A stretch of 64,000 bases of DNA, from positions 2,790,001 to 2,854,000 of the forward strand of contig OZ241898.1 of assembly GCA_965203525.1 (NCBI GenBank). The letters run 5' to 3'. The notes beneath the pieces were generated by a model. That model did not search any database, was not told the origin of the DNA, and was given only the letters and a program-made list of their open reading frames with translations. Both the position numbers and the translations under genes were made by a program. Positions 8,357 to 17,408 of the stretch are shown here, piece by piece (the stretch's first letter is position 1; each line of letters begins with the position of its first letter). This stretch comes from WTFV01 sp965203525 (GTDB lineage: Bacteria > Acidobacteriota > Vicinamibacteria > Vicinamibacterales > UBA8438).

Positions 8357-9486
8357 GCGCCGTCCGGCGGCGCCTGCGGCCCATCGACGGCGGCATCGGC
8401 CCGCGGGTGGTCGTCGACGGACGTTCGGTCCTGCAACTCTGCTCGAACGACTACCTCGGGCTGGCCGCGCATCCGGCGGTGACGCGCGCGGCGGCGGACG
8501 CGGCGCTGGCGTACGGCGCCGGCGCCGGCTCGGCGCGGCTGATCGCGGGCACCTCCGCCCCGCACGCCGCGCTCGAACGGGACCTCGCCCGGTTGAAGGG
8601 GACCGGGGCGGCGCTCGCGCTCTCGTCCGGGTACCACGCCAACACCGGCGTGCTGCCGATCCTGGCCGAAGCCGGGGACGTCGTCTTCAGCGACGAGCTG
8701 AACCACGCCAGCCTCATCGACGGCTGCCGGCTCTCGCGGGCGGCGGTGCGCGTCTACCGGCACGCCGACCCCGAGCACCTGGATCGACTGCTGGGCGACG
8801 CCGGGGGGTTCCGCCACCGCCTGATCGTCACCGAGACGGTCTTCGGGATGGACGGCGACCTCGCGCCGCTGGCCGACCTGGTCTCGCTCGCGCGGCGCCA
8901 CGACGCCTGGCTCGTGGTCGACGAGGCGCATGCGACCGGCGTGTTCGGCCGGCACGGAGGCGGACTGGTCTCCCAGCTCGGGCTGACCGCCGCGGTCGAC
9001 GTCCAGATCGGCACCCTGAGCAAGGCGCTGGGTTCGCTGGGCGGCTACGTCGCCGGCTCGGCGGCGCTCATCGACTGGGTGGTCAACGCCGCCCGCCCGT
9101 TCGTCTACACGACCGCCCTGCCACCGCCGGCGGTCGCCGCGGCGCGCGCCGCCGCCGCGGTGCTGGCCGCGGAGCCGGAACGCCGGGACCGCCTCTGGTC
9201 GCACGCCACCTGGCTGCGCGAGCGCCTGACGGCGATCGGCTACCGGCTCGGCCCGGGGCGCTCGCCGATCCTGCCGGTCCTCGTCGGCGACGCCGGGACG
9301 GCCGTGCGGCTCGGCGACGCGCTGCTGGCGCGGGGGGTGCTGGCGCCGGCCATCCGCCCGCCGACCGTGCCCGAAGGCACGGCCCGCCTGCGGGTCACGC
9401 CGACGGCGGCGCACACGGCGGACGACCTGGCCGCGGCGCTCGACGCGTTCGCGGCGGCCGGACGCGCGGCCGGCTGTCTGCGATGA
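8287..9486 (+). CDS. bioF: 8-amino-7-oxononanoate synthase
   Basis: PLP-dependent condensation of pimeloyl thioester with L-alanine, the first committed step of the shared biotin pathway. The 399 residues show CSNDYLGLAAHP, GAGAGSARLIAGTSAPH, FSDELNHASLIDG, VVDEAHATGVFG and the PLP-lysine segment GTLSKALGSLGG. The ATG at 8287 is used; a GTG at 8269 is in frame. Its first ~23 codons lie inside the large inverted repeat. It heads bioF-bioA-bioD, separated from bioA only by a 24-codon mini-ORF. Confidence 0.95.
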   Translation: MAVATTSARLDQVLQARLADRGRRAVRRRLRPIDGGIGPRVVVDGRSVLQLCSNDYLGLAAHPAVTRAAADAALAYGAGAGSARLIAGTSAPHAALERDLARLKGTGAALALSSGYHANTGVLPILAEAGDVVFSDELNHASLIDGCRLSRAAVRVYRHADPEHLDRLLGDAGGFRHRLIVTETVFGMDGDLAPLADLVSLARRHDAWLVVDEAHATGVFGRHGGGLVSQLGLTAAVDVQIGTLSKALGSLGGYVAGSAALIDWVVNAARPFVYTTALPPPAVAAARAAAAVLAAEPERRDRLWSHATWLRERLTAIGYRLGPGRSPILPVLVGDAGTAVRLGDALLARGVLAPAIRPPTVPEGTARLRVTPTAAHTADDLAAALDAFAAAGRAAGCLR

Positions 9487-9557
9487 CGGCACGGCGGCGA
9501 AGGTCGGCGGTGCGCCGCGAGACGGAAACCCGCCCCGCGAAGGGTTGCCTGCGATGA
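9483..9557 (+). repeat. 24-codon coupled mini-ORF at bioF/bioA junction
   Basis: An ATG at 9483 overlaps the bioF stop as ATGA. The mini-ORF then runs 24 codons and stops at 9555-9557, where its TGA again overlaps the bioA ATG as ATGA. Its last codons (KGCLR) copy the bioF C-terminus (AGCLR), so it looks like a duplication of the bioF end plus the downstream start. A functional product is not claimed; it could relay ribosomes from bioF to bioA. Confidence 0.6.
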
Positions 9558-10930
9558 GCGGCGCCGCCCGGCCTGACCCGTCCCACGAAGAGCTCCGGCG
9601 CCTGGACCACGCGCACCTCTGGCACCCGTTCACGCCGATGCAGGCCTGGCTCGAGGAGGATCCGGTGGTCATCGTGCGGGGCGAGGGCAACGAGCTGATC
9701 GACGACGGCGGGCGGCGCTACCTCGACGGCGTCTCGTCGCTCTGGTGCAACGTCCACGGACACAACCACCCCGAGCTGAACGCGGCCGTCACGGCGCAGC
9801 TCGGACAGGTGGCGCACACGACGCTGCTCGGGCTGACCAGCGTGCCGGCGGTGCGGCTGGCCGAGCGCCTGGTGCGCCTGGCGCCGCCCGGCCTGACCCG
9901 CGTCTTCTACTCCGACGACGGGGCGACGGCCGGGGAAGCCGCGCTGAAGATGGCGCTGCAGTACTGGCACCTGTCCGGGGCGCCGCGCCGGACCCGCTTC
10001 GCGTCGCTCGCGCAGGCGTACCACGGCGACACCCTCGGCGCGGTCGGCATCGGCTACTCCGAGACCTTCCACCGGTTCTTCAAGCCGGTGCTGGCCGACG
10101 CGCTGCGCCTGACGCCGCCGCACGTCCGGCGCTGGCGCGACCGGCTCGCCCCCGCGGACGCGCTGGCGCAGGCCGTCGCCGAGGCGCGCGACGCCATCGC
10201 CCGCGAGGGGAACGCGCTGGCCGCGGTCGTCGTCGAGCCGCTGATGCAGGGCGCCGCCGGCATGTGGCCGCACCCGCCGGCGTACCTGCGCGCGCTCCGG
10301 GAGGCGACGACCCGGGCCGGCGTCCTGCTCGTCTGCGACGAGGTGGCGACCGGATTCGGCCGCACCGGGACGATGTTCGCGTGCGAGCAGGCCGGCGTCG
10401 CCCCCGACCTGCTCTGCCTGGGCAAGGGCATCACCGGGGGCTACCTGCCGCTGGCCGCGACGCTGGCGACCGAACGCATCCACGACGCCTTCCTGGGACC
10501 GCCCGCCGCGGGCCGGACGTTCTTCCACGGCCATACCTACACCGGCAACCCGCTCGCCTGCGCGGCCGCCCTCGCAAGCCTCGAGCTGTTCGAACGCGAG
10601 CGGACGCTGGACCGGCTGGGTCCGAAGATCGCCCGCCTGGAACGGCTCCTGGCGGCCGAGGTGACGCCGCTGCCGCACGTGGCCGACGTGCGCCAGCGCG
10701 GCGCCATGGCCGGCATCGAGCTGGCCGCCGACGCCGCCGAACGGCGCCCCTACCCCGCCGCCGACCGGATCGGCGCCCGCGTGGCGGCGGCGGCCCGCCG
10801 CCGGGGAGTGATAGTCCGCCCGCTCGGCGACGTCGTCGTGCTGATGCCGCCGCTCTCGATCACCGGCGACGAAATCGACCGCCTCGTGACCGCGGTCCGC
10901 GACGCCGTAGCCGAGGTCACGGGCGTCTGA
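9554..10930 (+). CDS. bioA: Adenosylmethionine-8-amino-7-oxononanoate aminotransferase
   Basis: A class III PLP aminotransferase of 458 residues that converts KAPA to DAPA using S-adenosylmethionine as amino donor. Diagnostic features are HLWHPFTPMQ near the N-terminus, SSLWCNVHGHNHPEL, YSDDGATAGEAALKMA, the PLP aspartate in LVCDEVATGFGRTG, and the PLP lysine in CLGKGITGGYLPLAAT near residue 290. The ATG overlaps the stop of the preceding mini-ORF, and its own stop overlaps bioD (TGATG). Confidence 0.95.
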   Translation: MSGAARPDPSHEELRRLDHAHLWHPFTPMQAWLEEDPVVIVRGEGNELIDDGGRRYLDGVSSLWCNVHGHNHPELNAAVTAQLGQVAHTTLLGLTSVPAVRLAERLVRLAPPGLTRVFYSDDGATAGEAALKMALQYWHLSGAPRRTRFASLAQAYHGDTLGAVGIGYSETFHRFFKPVLADALRLTPPHVRRWRDRLAPADALAQAVAEARDAIAREGNALAAVVVEPLMQGAAGMWPHPPAYLRALREATTRAGVLLVCDEVATGFGRTGTMFACEQAGVAPDLLCLGKGITGGYLPLAATLATERIHDAFLGPPAAGRTFFHGHTYTGNPLACAAALASLELFERERTLDRLGPKIARLERLLAAEVTPLPHVADVRQRGAMAGIELAADAAERRPYPAADRIGARVAAAARRRGVIVRPLGDVVVLMPPLSITGDEIDRLVTAVRDAVAEVTGV

Positions 10931-11661
10931 TGGCCGGGCTCTTCGTCACCGGCACCGACACCGGGGTCGGCAAGACGTTCGTCGCCCGCGGCATCGCCTC
11001 CGCGCTGCGCGCCCGGGGCCGGCGCGTCGGCGTGATGAAGCCGGTCGAGACCGGCTGCGGCAGCGGCCCGGCGCGGCGGCCCGCCGATGCGCTGGCGCTA
11101 CGCGCGGCGGCCGGCAGCACGCTGCCGATCGACCGCGTCTGCCCCTGCCGGCTCGCCGCGCCGCTCGCCCCCCTCGTCGCCGCGCGCCTCGAGAACGCCC
11201 GCATCGATCCGGAGGTCCTCGTCACGGCGTTCCGCGCCATCGAAAAGGAACACGACCTGACCCTCGTGGAAGGCGCCGGCGGTCTGCTGGTCCCGATCGC
11301 GGAACGCTACTCCATGGCGGATCTGGCCCGCGACCTCGACCTGCCGCTGCTCGTCGTGGTCGATTCGAAGCTCGGCGCCATCAACCACACGCTGCTGACG
11401 CTGGAGGCGGCGGCGGGCCGCGGGCTGGCGGTGCGGGGCTACGTGCTCAACCACGCCTCCGCCGCGGACGAGGCGGCCGCCACCAACGCGGCGGCCCTCG
11501 CCCGCTGCGCGGACGCGCCGTGTCTCGGCGTGATCGACTGGACGCCGGCGGCGGAGCGGGACCCGCGCGCGGCCGCCGAGGCGGCCCTCGACTGGAGCCG
11601 GCTGCTTTCCCGCGCGCCGCGGCCGGCCGTCCCGTTTGCCGGCCGGACCGCATCCGTGTAG
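10930..11661 (+). CDS. bioD: Dethiobiotin synthetase
   Basis: ATP-dependent closure of the ureido ring of dethiobiotin from DAPA and CO2. The 243-residue protein has the P-loop FVTGTDTGVGKT at the N-terminus, the KPVETG substrate loop, VEGAGGLLVPI and LVVVDSKLGAINHTLLT. The ATG overlaps the bioA stop by one base. Only bioB is absent from the cluster in this window. The last ~30 residues are a proline/arginine-rich tail beyond the usual domain end. Confidence 0.95.
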   Translation: MAGLFVTGTDTGVGKTFVARGIASALRARGRRVGVMKPVETGCGSGPARRPADALALRAAAGSTLPIDRVCPCRLAAPLAPLVAARLENARIDPEVLVTAFRAIEKEHDLTLVEGAGGLLVPIAERYSMADLARDLDLPLLVVVDSKLGAINHTLLTLEAAAGRGLAVRGYVLNHASAADEAAATNAAALARCADAPCLGVIDWTPAAERDPRAAAEAALDWSRLLSRAPRPAVPFAGRTASV

Positions 11662-11670
11662 CGTCGTTCC

Positions 11671-12780
<1,110 letters not shown>

Positions 12781-12817
12781 GACGGGCCGCGACCCGCGGC
12801 GCGCGCCGCTCCCCGCC

Positions 12818-12979
12818 CGACCCTGCCCCTCACACCACGCCGGCAGCGGTGATCCGCCCCGCCGCCAGCGCCTCGACCGCCCGTCCAAAACCTCCCCGGC
12901 CGTCAATGCCGCCAGGAACGCGATGACCGCTCCGCCGCCAGCCTCGACCGACCCTGCCCTTCACACCCATGCCAGCAGC
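12818..12979 (-). repeat. Duplicated gene end downstream of DUF4143 ATPase
   Basis: A ~30-bp segment at 12949-12979, covering the minus-strand end of the ATPase gene (LLAWV stop), recurs in diverged form at 12818-12847. Between them the minus strand can be read as a 46-codon ORF whose ATG lies inside the ATPase end and whose own end (AAGVV stop) mimics it. This is the same architecture as the other junction duplications here. Confidence 0.55.
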
Positions 12980-14118
12980 CCCCGGTCCGGCGCCATCTCG
13001 CGCAGGAACTCGGCCACCGGCAGGCACCACACGCCGTCGATCCGCAACCGGTCCCGGCCGCGGTAGAGCAGCGCCGTCTCCGCCTCGGGATAGTCTTCGC
13101 GAAACGTCCGCAACGCCCGCACGTCGCGGGCATGGACCCGGCCGCCGTTCTTGATCTCGAACGCCTGGAATTGGTGCGCGCCGTAGACGACGAAGTCGAC
13201 CTCGGTCCCGCCGCGCGTCCGCCAGAAGAAGAGGTCCGCGGCGCGGCGCGAGTACGCGGCCCAGGCGCGGAGGTGCTGCGCCACCAGTCCTTCCAGCGCC
13301 TGCCCGTCGATCTCCGACGGGCGGTCGAGCGGTCCGGTGGGGCGCAGCGAGCGGAAGACGCCGGCGTCGAACAGGTAGAGCCGGTCGCGGGTGACGGTGG
13401 CGCGTTTGGCGCGCTTGCGGAAGACCGGCAGCCGGAAGGCGAGCAGCAGATCCTCCAGGATGCCGACGTAGCCGGCGACCACCTTGCGTTCGACCTCGCA
13501 TTCCCGCGCCACCGCCGAGACGTTGAGCGGGGCGCCGTGCGAGAAGCTGATCGCTTCGAGGAAGCGGGTGAAGGCGCCGACGTTGCGGGTCAGCCCTTCC
13601 GCGCGGACCTCCTGGTCGAGGTACAGGCTGGCGTAGGCGTCGAGGACGCCCGCCGGATCGGACGCGCCGGCGACCAGCGGCAGCAGGCCGAGCCGCAACG
13701 CCCGCCCGAGGTCGAAGGCGGGAAGCTCCGCCGCCATGAAGGGATGCAGCGTGCGGCGCACGGCCCGGCCGCCCAGCAGGTCGACGCCGCCGCGCCGGAG
13801 CTTGCGGGCGCTCGATCCGGTCAGCACGAAGCGCGGCGGCGCCGGCTCCTCCAGGATCGCATGGACGACGGTGAGCAGCTCCGGGACGCGCTGGATCTCG
13901 TCGACGACCACCGTGTCCGCGCCGGGCGCGCCGGCGAGCAGCTCGCGCAGCCGCTCGGGACGGGCGCTCAGCGCGCGGTGGCGCGCCGGGTCGAGCAGGT
14001 CCAGGAACAGGGCGTCGGGCAGCCGGTGGCGCAGCCACGTCGACTTGCCGGTGCCGCGCGGGCCGAACAGGAAGCAGCTCCGGTCGGGGATCCGAAAAAA
14101 TCGGCTGACGAAGTCCAT
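12961..14118 (-). CDS. AAA_14/DUF4143 ATPase
   Basis: A 385-residue ATPase of the AAA_14 plus DUF4143 type. Start ATG 14118 gives MDFVSRFFRIPDRSCFLFGP, running straight into Walker A GPRGTGKST. Walker B appears as TVVVDEIQRVPELL, and FVLTGSSARKLRRGG is the sensor region. The C-terminal half carries a PD-(D/E)XK-like motif of DUF4143 (GGTEVDFVVYGAHQFQAFEIK). Such proteins are widespread and poorly understood; links to toxin-antitoxin or mobile DNA have been proposed. It stands alone on this strand. Confidence 0.88.
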   Translation of the reverse strand: MDFVSRFFRIPDRSCFLFGPRGTGKSTWLRHRLPDALFLDLLDPARHRALSARPERLRELLAGAPGADTVVVDEIQRVPELLTVVHAILEEPAPPRFVLTGSSARKLRRGGVDLLGGRAVRRTLHPFMAAELPAFDLGRALRLGLLPLVAGASDPAGVLDAYASLYLDQEVRAEGLTRNVGAFTRFLEAISFSHGAPLNVSAVARECEVERKVVAGYVGILEDLLLAFRLPVFRKRAKRATVTRDRLYLFDAGVFRSLRPTGPLDRPSEIDGQALEGLVAQHLRAWAAYSRRAADLFFWRTRGGTEVDFVVYGAHQFQAFEIKNGGRVHARDVRALRTFREDYPEAETALLYRGRDRLRIDGVWCLPVAEFLREMAPDRGLLAWV

Positions 14119-14413
14119 TTTTGGTCGAAAAACGGAACAATCGGTTCCACAATAGCACCGTTTCCGCCCACGCGGCAGACGCCAGCGCCCGCGCCCACGC
14201 CGGAGGCCGTGCTCCGCCCCACCGACGCGCGCCACCCGTTCGGCAGCTTCCGTCCGCGCGGCAGGCGTCGAGATCCAGGACGTCCGCGACGAGATCCAGA
14301 GCGTCCGCGGGCTGCTGATCGACCACCTCGACGGACACGGCCGGGCCGCACCGGACGACTGAACCGTCCCGGCGATCGGGCCGGGCGGCGTCACCTACCG
14401 TCGCTCGAACGTC
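14119..14413. other. Intergenic, possible gene remnant
   Basis: About 295 bp without a supportable gene. The plus strand has one coding-looking stretch ending at a TGA at 14360-14362, with heptad-like residues (VEIQDVRDEIQSVRGLLIDH), but no start codon is visible. It may be the tail of a lost coiled-coil or regulator gene. A short less GC-rich segment near 14110-14160 probably holds the ATPase promoter. Confidence 0.35.
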
Positions 14414-15334
14414 TCACGTTCTACGATCGCCGGCGGCAAGTTCATAAGCCAGGAGGACGTAGCGTCTACGCGCGGCGCCCGCCTGCCGCGAAACCACCTT
14501 GATCTTGACGAGACGATTCAGGATGTTGTTTATCTTGTCCGCATCCACCACCGCGGAATCGATCCTGCCCGAGACGACTCCACCCGTAGTCTCGTTCAGG
14601 AACTCGAATGTGCGATGCGCAGGCAACATTCCTTGAAAGCGGCCCGACATCTCCTGCTCTTCGACGGAAATGTAATCCCTGCTCAGACGGTTCTGACCTC
14701 GACGAACTTGACTCACGTCGGAGAAGCCAAAGACATGCTTTTTGAATTCAAGAGTGCAGGTTGCTTCCTGATCCGCCACCTTCTTAAGGAACGCGCGAAG
14801 AGCCCCAAGAGCGCGTGGATGCGTATCGGATACGGCATCGATCAGCGCATCGTCAGTCCCGGCAGTGGCCTCGAGAATCTCCATCGTCCGTTCAACGGCG
14901 AATTCGACGGGAGACGATTCAGGGAACCAGTCGCCGCGAGGAATTTCTTCGAGCTCGAAACCGAACGAACCTGACGCCGTACCGATAATCAGCAACCGAT
15001 AGCTCTCACGCCCGGGGATCGCTCCGCGCAACTTCAGCGGCGCATTCCGGCTGGCCCCCACGGCGGCGACCGCATCCGTAAACGCCTTCACGGCCGTCGC
15101 GCCGAAGTCCGCAAGGATCCCGTGCGCGTCCACGGCCGGCTTCCCGCGAAAGGTCAAGCGGACGCGTGCGGGCTCACGTAGCGAGCCGTGGTGAGAAGTC
15201 AGGATCTTTTCCACCTTCTCCCTGCGGAACTCCAACCCCTGACGCTCGATCACGCTCGACGCGGATAGCTGGTCGAGCAGGTTCTCGAGAGCAGTTCGCT
15301 CCGCCAGGAGCCGGCGGTACTCCTGCATCGTCAT
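14414..15334 (-). CDS. Uncharacterised partner of DUF6932 nucleotidyltransferase
   Basis: A 306-residue protein starting with a predicted coiled coil (EYRRLLAERTALENLLDQL). A central region follows with GKPAVDAHGILADFG and LKLRGAIPGRESYRLLIIGT, and then a C-terminal part with RFQGMLPAHRTFEFLNE and VSGRIDSAVVDADKINNIL. Its ATG overlaps the upstream gene by 4 nt, so the two are an operon. I do not recognise the family. Obligate pairing with a nucleotidyltransferase-like protein suggests a two-component defence or toxin-antitoxin module; this is inference. Confidence 0.65.
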   Translation of the reverse strand: MTMQEYRRLLAERTALENLLDQLSASSVIERQGLEFRREKVEKILTSHHGSLREPARVRLTFRGKPAVDAHGILADFGATAVKAFTDAVAAVGASRNAPLKLRGAIPGRESYRLLIIGTASGSFGFELEEIPRGDWFPESSPVEFAVERTMEILEATAGTDDALIDAVSDTHPRALGALRAFLKKVADQEATCTLEFKKHVFGFSDVSQVRRGQNRLSRDYISVEEQEMSGRFQGMLPAHRTFEFLNETTGGVVSGRIDSAVVDADKINNILNRLVKIKVVSRQAGAARRRYVLLAYELAAGDRRT

Positions 15335-15918
15335 GCTTTGACTCGCTCGTTCGACATCAAGTCGAGATTGGCCATTGCCGCCTGGTCGTCAGCAGGGTCA
15401 AGGTCGACACGCAGGTACCCTTTCCATTGGCCGTTGCGCCGGTGGGACCAGAGGCTGTTCCAGTAAGTGCACTGAGAAACGAGCGCCTCCGGAACAGTCG
15501 TGTTCAACTGCACGAAATAGGCATCGACGTGATAGTGCTTCCTGGTTGCGCCTGGATCGAAAAGATGTGGTGAAGCCTGTAATAGTGACGCCTGATCCGC
15601 GCCATCCGGTAAATGAAAGAACGTGACCAAGTCGACGTCCTGCGGATCTCGTTCTTCGACCGCTTCGATGTTCTCGAGGAAGCTGCCATCTATCCACTGA
15701 AAACCGTCAACCAGACCGATTGCGTGCAATGCAGCGCGAAAGCCCAGTAACCCCGATACGATGGCTCGGCGACGCTCCGTACGTCCAAAATGCAATACGA
15801 AATCGACCAGCGAAACATGATACGGGGACCGGTTGACGGACGCAGGCGCTTCGGAGTCCATCGGCGGTAGAACTCCCTGAGCGGTCCACGATGGTATGGC
15901 AACGGTGTCCGTGCTCAT
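15331..15918 (-). CDS. DUF6932-like nucleotidyltransferase-fold protein
   Basis: A 195-residue protein whose centre, GFQWIDGSFLENIEAVEERDPQDVDLV, matches the WIDGSF...P.DID pattern of DUF6932 proteins, a distant branch of the nucleotidyltransferase fold. The N-terminal GVLPPM segment also fits that family. It is co-translated with the 306-residue protein downstream. The pair is less GC-rich than the neighbouring genes, which is consistent with transfer. Confidence 0.7.
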   Translation of the reverse strand: MSTDTVAIPSWTAQGVLPPMDSEAPASVNRSPYHVSLVDFVLHFGRTERRRAIVSGLLGFRAALHAIGLVDGFQWIDGSFLENIEAVEERDPQDVDLVTFFHLPDGADQASLLQASPHLFDPGATRKHYHVDAYFVQLNTTVPEALVSQCTYWNSLWSHRRNGQWKGYLRVDLDPADDQAAMANLDLMSNERVKA

Positions 15919-16042
15919 GCCCGTACCGCCTTCATCCCGAACGTGCGTCTACCCACCCCACGCATGCCATTATCGCGCTTTTCCAGACTTCGGCTAGTGA
16001 CGCTTCCGGCCCACGGCCAAGGACCGGAAGACGACCGGCCGA

Positions 16043-16675
16043 TCAGCGGGCCCAGTACGGCGGCGGCTCGCGGCGGACGTTCGCCAGGTGCGCCGCCGCC
16101 GACGCGTAGTCGGCCAGCCCGACGGTCTGCGCCGGCCCGTTGAACTCGATCCGCGCGTCCACCGACATCTTGCCTTCGCCCCGGTCCTCCGCGTCGAGGC
16201 GCAGCTCGACCACCGTGAAGGCGGCGGCGGCCGGACCCGAGCCGTCGCTCCCGGTCCACGGCCCGTTGCGGTCCCAGCGCCCGAGCGGACGGTCGGTCAC
16301 CAGCACGATGCGCTCGCCGCCGTCCGGGGCAGCGCTGCGATGCGCGTACTTCAGGGCGTAGCCCAGGCTGCCGCCGGTCCAGATGAACCCGACCGTCTGC
16401 AGATCCTGCAGGGCGTCCTCGAGGTCCTCGCCTTCCCCGGCCGTCCCTCCGGGCGCCGGGGTGATCAGGGACAGGACGGCGCCGCGATCCTCCTCCGCGG
16501 TCCAGCGCAGGACGTTGATCCGCAGCTCCACGCCTTCCGAGCTCACGGCGCCGGTGGTGGCGCCCCGGAAGGTCTCCATTCCGTCGGGCTGCGCGCCGGC
16601 CGGCGCGGCGGCGGCAACCGCCAGAAGCAGACCGAGGACGACGACCCGGTTCCCGAAAGCCGCCAGTGCAGACAT
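16043..16675 (-). CDS. Exported protein of unknown function
   Basis: A 210-residue protein with a signal peptide (FGNRVVVLGLLLAVAAAAPAG, cut after AQ). The mature part has a beta-rich pattern with GVELRINVLRWTAEEDR, GFIWTGGSLGYALKYAHR and RIVLVTDRPLGRWDRNG. Proteins with this layout recur in Acidobacteriota without assigned function. ATG 16675 is used; an in-frame ATG at 16705 would prepend MAPCFTRGGR from the duplicated leader, and the signal peptide argues against it. Confidence 0.65.
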   Translation of the reverse strand: MSALAAFGNRVVVLGLLLAVAAAAPAGAQPDGMETFRGATTGAVSSEGVELRINVLRWTAEEDRGAVLSLITPAPGGTAGEGEDLEDALQDLQTVGFIWTGGSLGYALKYAHRSAAPDGGERIVLVTDRPLGRWDRNGPWTGSDGSGPAAAAFTVVELRLDAEDRGEGKMSVDARIEFNGPAQTVGLADYASAAAHLANVRREPPPYWAR

Positions 16676-16686
16676 GCGTCCCCCCC

Positions 16687-16793
16687 GTGTAAAGCATGGC
16701 GCCATCGACCGGGAAGCATTCCGGCCGGCAACCGGTTTGCTTCACCGGCCGGCCGCCGTGTGAAGCATGGCACCATCGACCGGGAAGTATTCC
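16687..16793. repeat. Tandem 36-bp duplication, period 71 bp
   Basis: A 36-bp unit beginning GTGTAAAGCATGGCGCCATC (16687-16722) recurs at 16758-16793 with three changes. It lies upstream of the exported protein (minus) and of the MarR gene (plus). On the minus strand each copy contains an ATG opening the same short peptide (M-A/V-PCFTR), so the leader and start region has been copied. Confidence 0.75.
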
Positions 16794-16810
16794 CGTCCAT
16801 CTGTGTCCGT

Positions 16811-16848
16811 GTCAAGAGTCTTGACCGAAAGACAGATGGCGGTACACT
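16811..16848 (+). promoter_or_regulatory. MarR promoter with overlapping palindromic operator
   Basis: GTCAAGA-G-TCTTGAC at 16811-16825 is a perfect 7-bp inverted repeat around one base. Its right arm overlaps the -35 box TTGACC (16821-16826). A 16-nt spacer leads to TACACT (16843-16848), which places the transcript start at about the GTG start codon at 16855. This is the layout of an autorepressed, possibly leaderless MarR gene. The same palindrome recurs at 27827-27841. Confidence 0.6.
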
Positions 16849-16854
16849 CCCCTC

Positions 16855-17397
16855 GTGGAACGCGGCCCGGTGGACCTGATGATCGAGCGCTGGGAGCGGG
16901 AGCGCCCCGATCTGGACGCCTCGCCGCTGGCGATCATCGCCCGGTTGACCCGCCTCGCGCGGGCCATCGACGAGGACGCCGCGCCGGTACTGCGAGAGTT
17001 CAACCTGAGCGGCGTCGAGTTCCAGTTGCTCGCCGCCATCCGCACCGCGCCGGACTGCCGGGCCGCGCCGCGCACCCTGCTGCAGCCGCTGATGGTGACC
17101 TCCGGGGGGTTGACCAACCGGATCGATCGGCTCGAATCCGCGGGCTGGATCGCGCGGGCGCCGAACCCGGACGACCGGCGGGGCGTCTTCCTCGAGCTGA
17201 CGCCGAACGGACGCGAGCTGGTGGACCGCGTGACCGCGGCCTACCTGCGGAACCAGGAGAACCTGCTCGGGGAAGCGCTCACCCGGGGGGAACGCGCGAC
17301 GCTGGCGCCGCTGCTGGGCAAGCTCCTCGACTCGCTGTCGGCGCGCAGCAGGCGGAAGCCGGTCTCGCACCCGGCCCGCACGCAGCCCGCGACCTGA
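16855..17397 (+). CDS. MarR-family transcriptional regulator
   Basis: A 180-residue winged-helix repressor. The recognition helix and wing are seen as LMVTSGGLTNRIDRLESAGW, RAPNPDDRRGVFLELTPNGR, and the dimerisation helices flank this core. MarR proteins bind short palindromes as dimers and respond to phenolic or oxidative ligands. The start is GTG 16855, at the predicted transcription start; an internal ATG at 16876 is possible. Divergent from the exported protein gene and convergent with htrA. The GTCAAGA palindrome at its promoter is the obvious candidate binding site. Confidence 0.9.
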   Translation: MERGPVDLMIERWERERPDLDASPLAIIARLTRLARAIDEDAAPVLREFNLSGVEFQLLAAIRTAPDCRAAPRTLLQPLMVTSGGLTNRIDRLESAGWIARAPNPDDRRGVFLELTPNGRELVDRVTAAYLRNQENLLGEALTRGERATLAPLLGKLLDSLSARSRRKPVSHPARTQPAT

Positions 17398-17408
17398 GCA
17401 CGGCCGCG

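Noticed and set aside
14200..14362. Coiled-coil gene (VEIQDVRDEIQSVRGLL) in the gap upstream of the DUF4143 ATPase
   Set aside because: No start codon or ribosome-binding site in frame; kept only as a possible remnant.
16043..16705. Longer start for the exported protein (MAPCFTRGGR...)
   Set aside because: The extra codons belong to a duplicated leader and would place charged residues ahead of the signal peptide.
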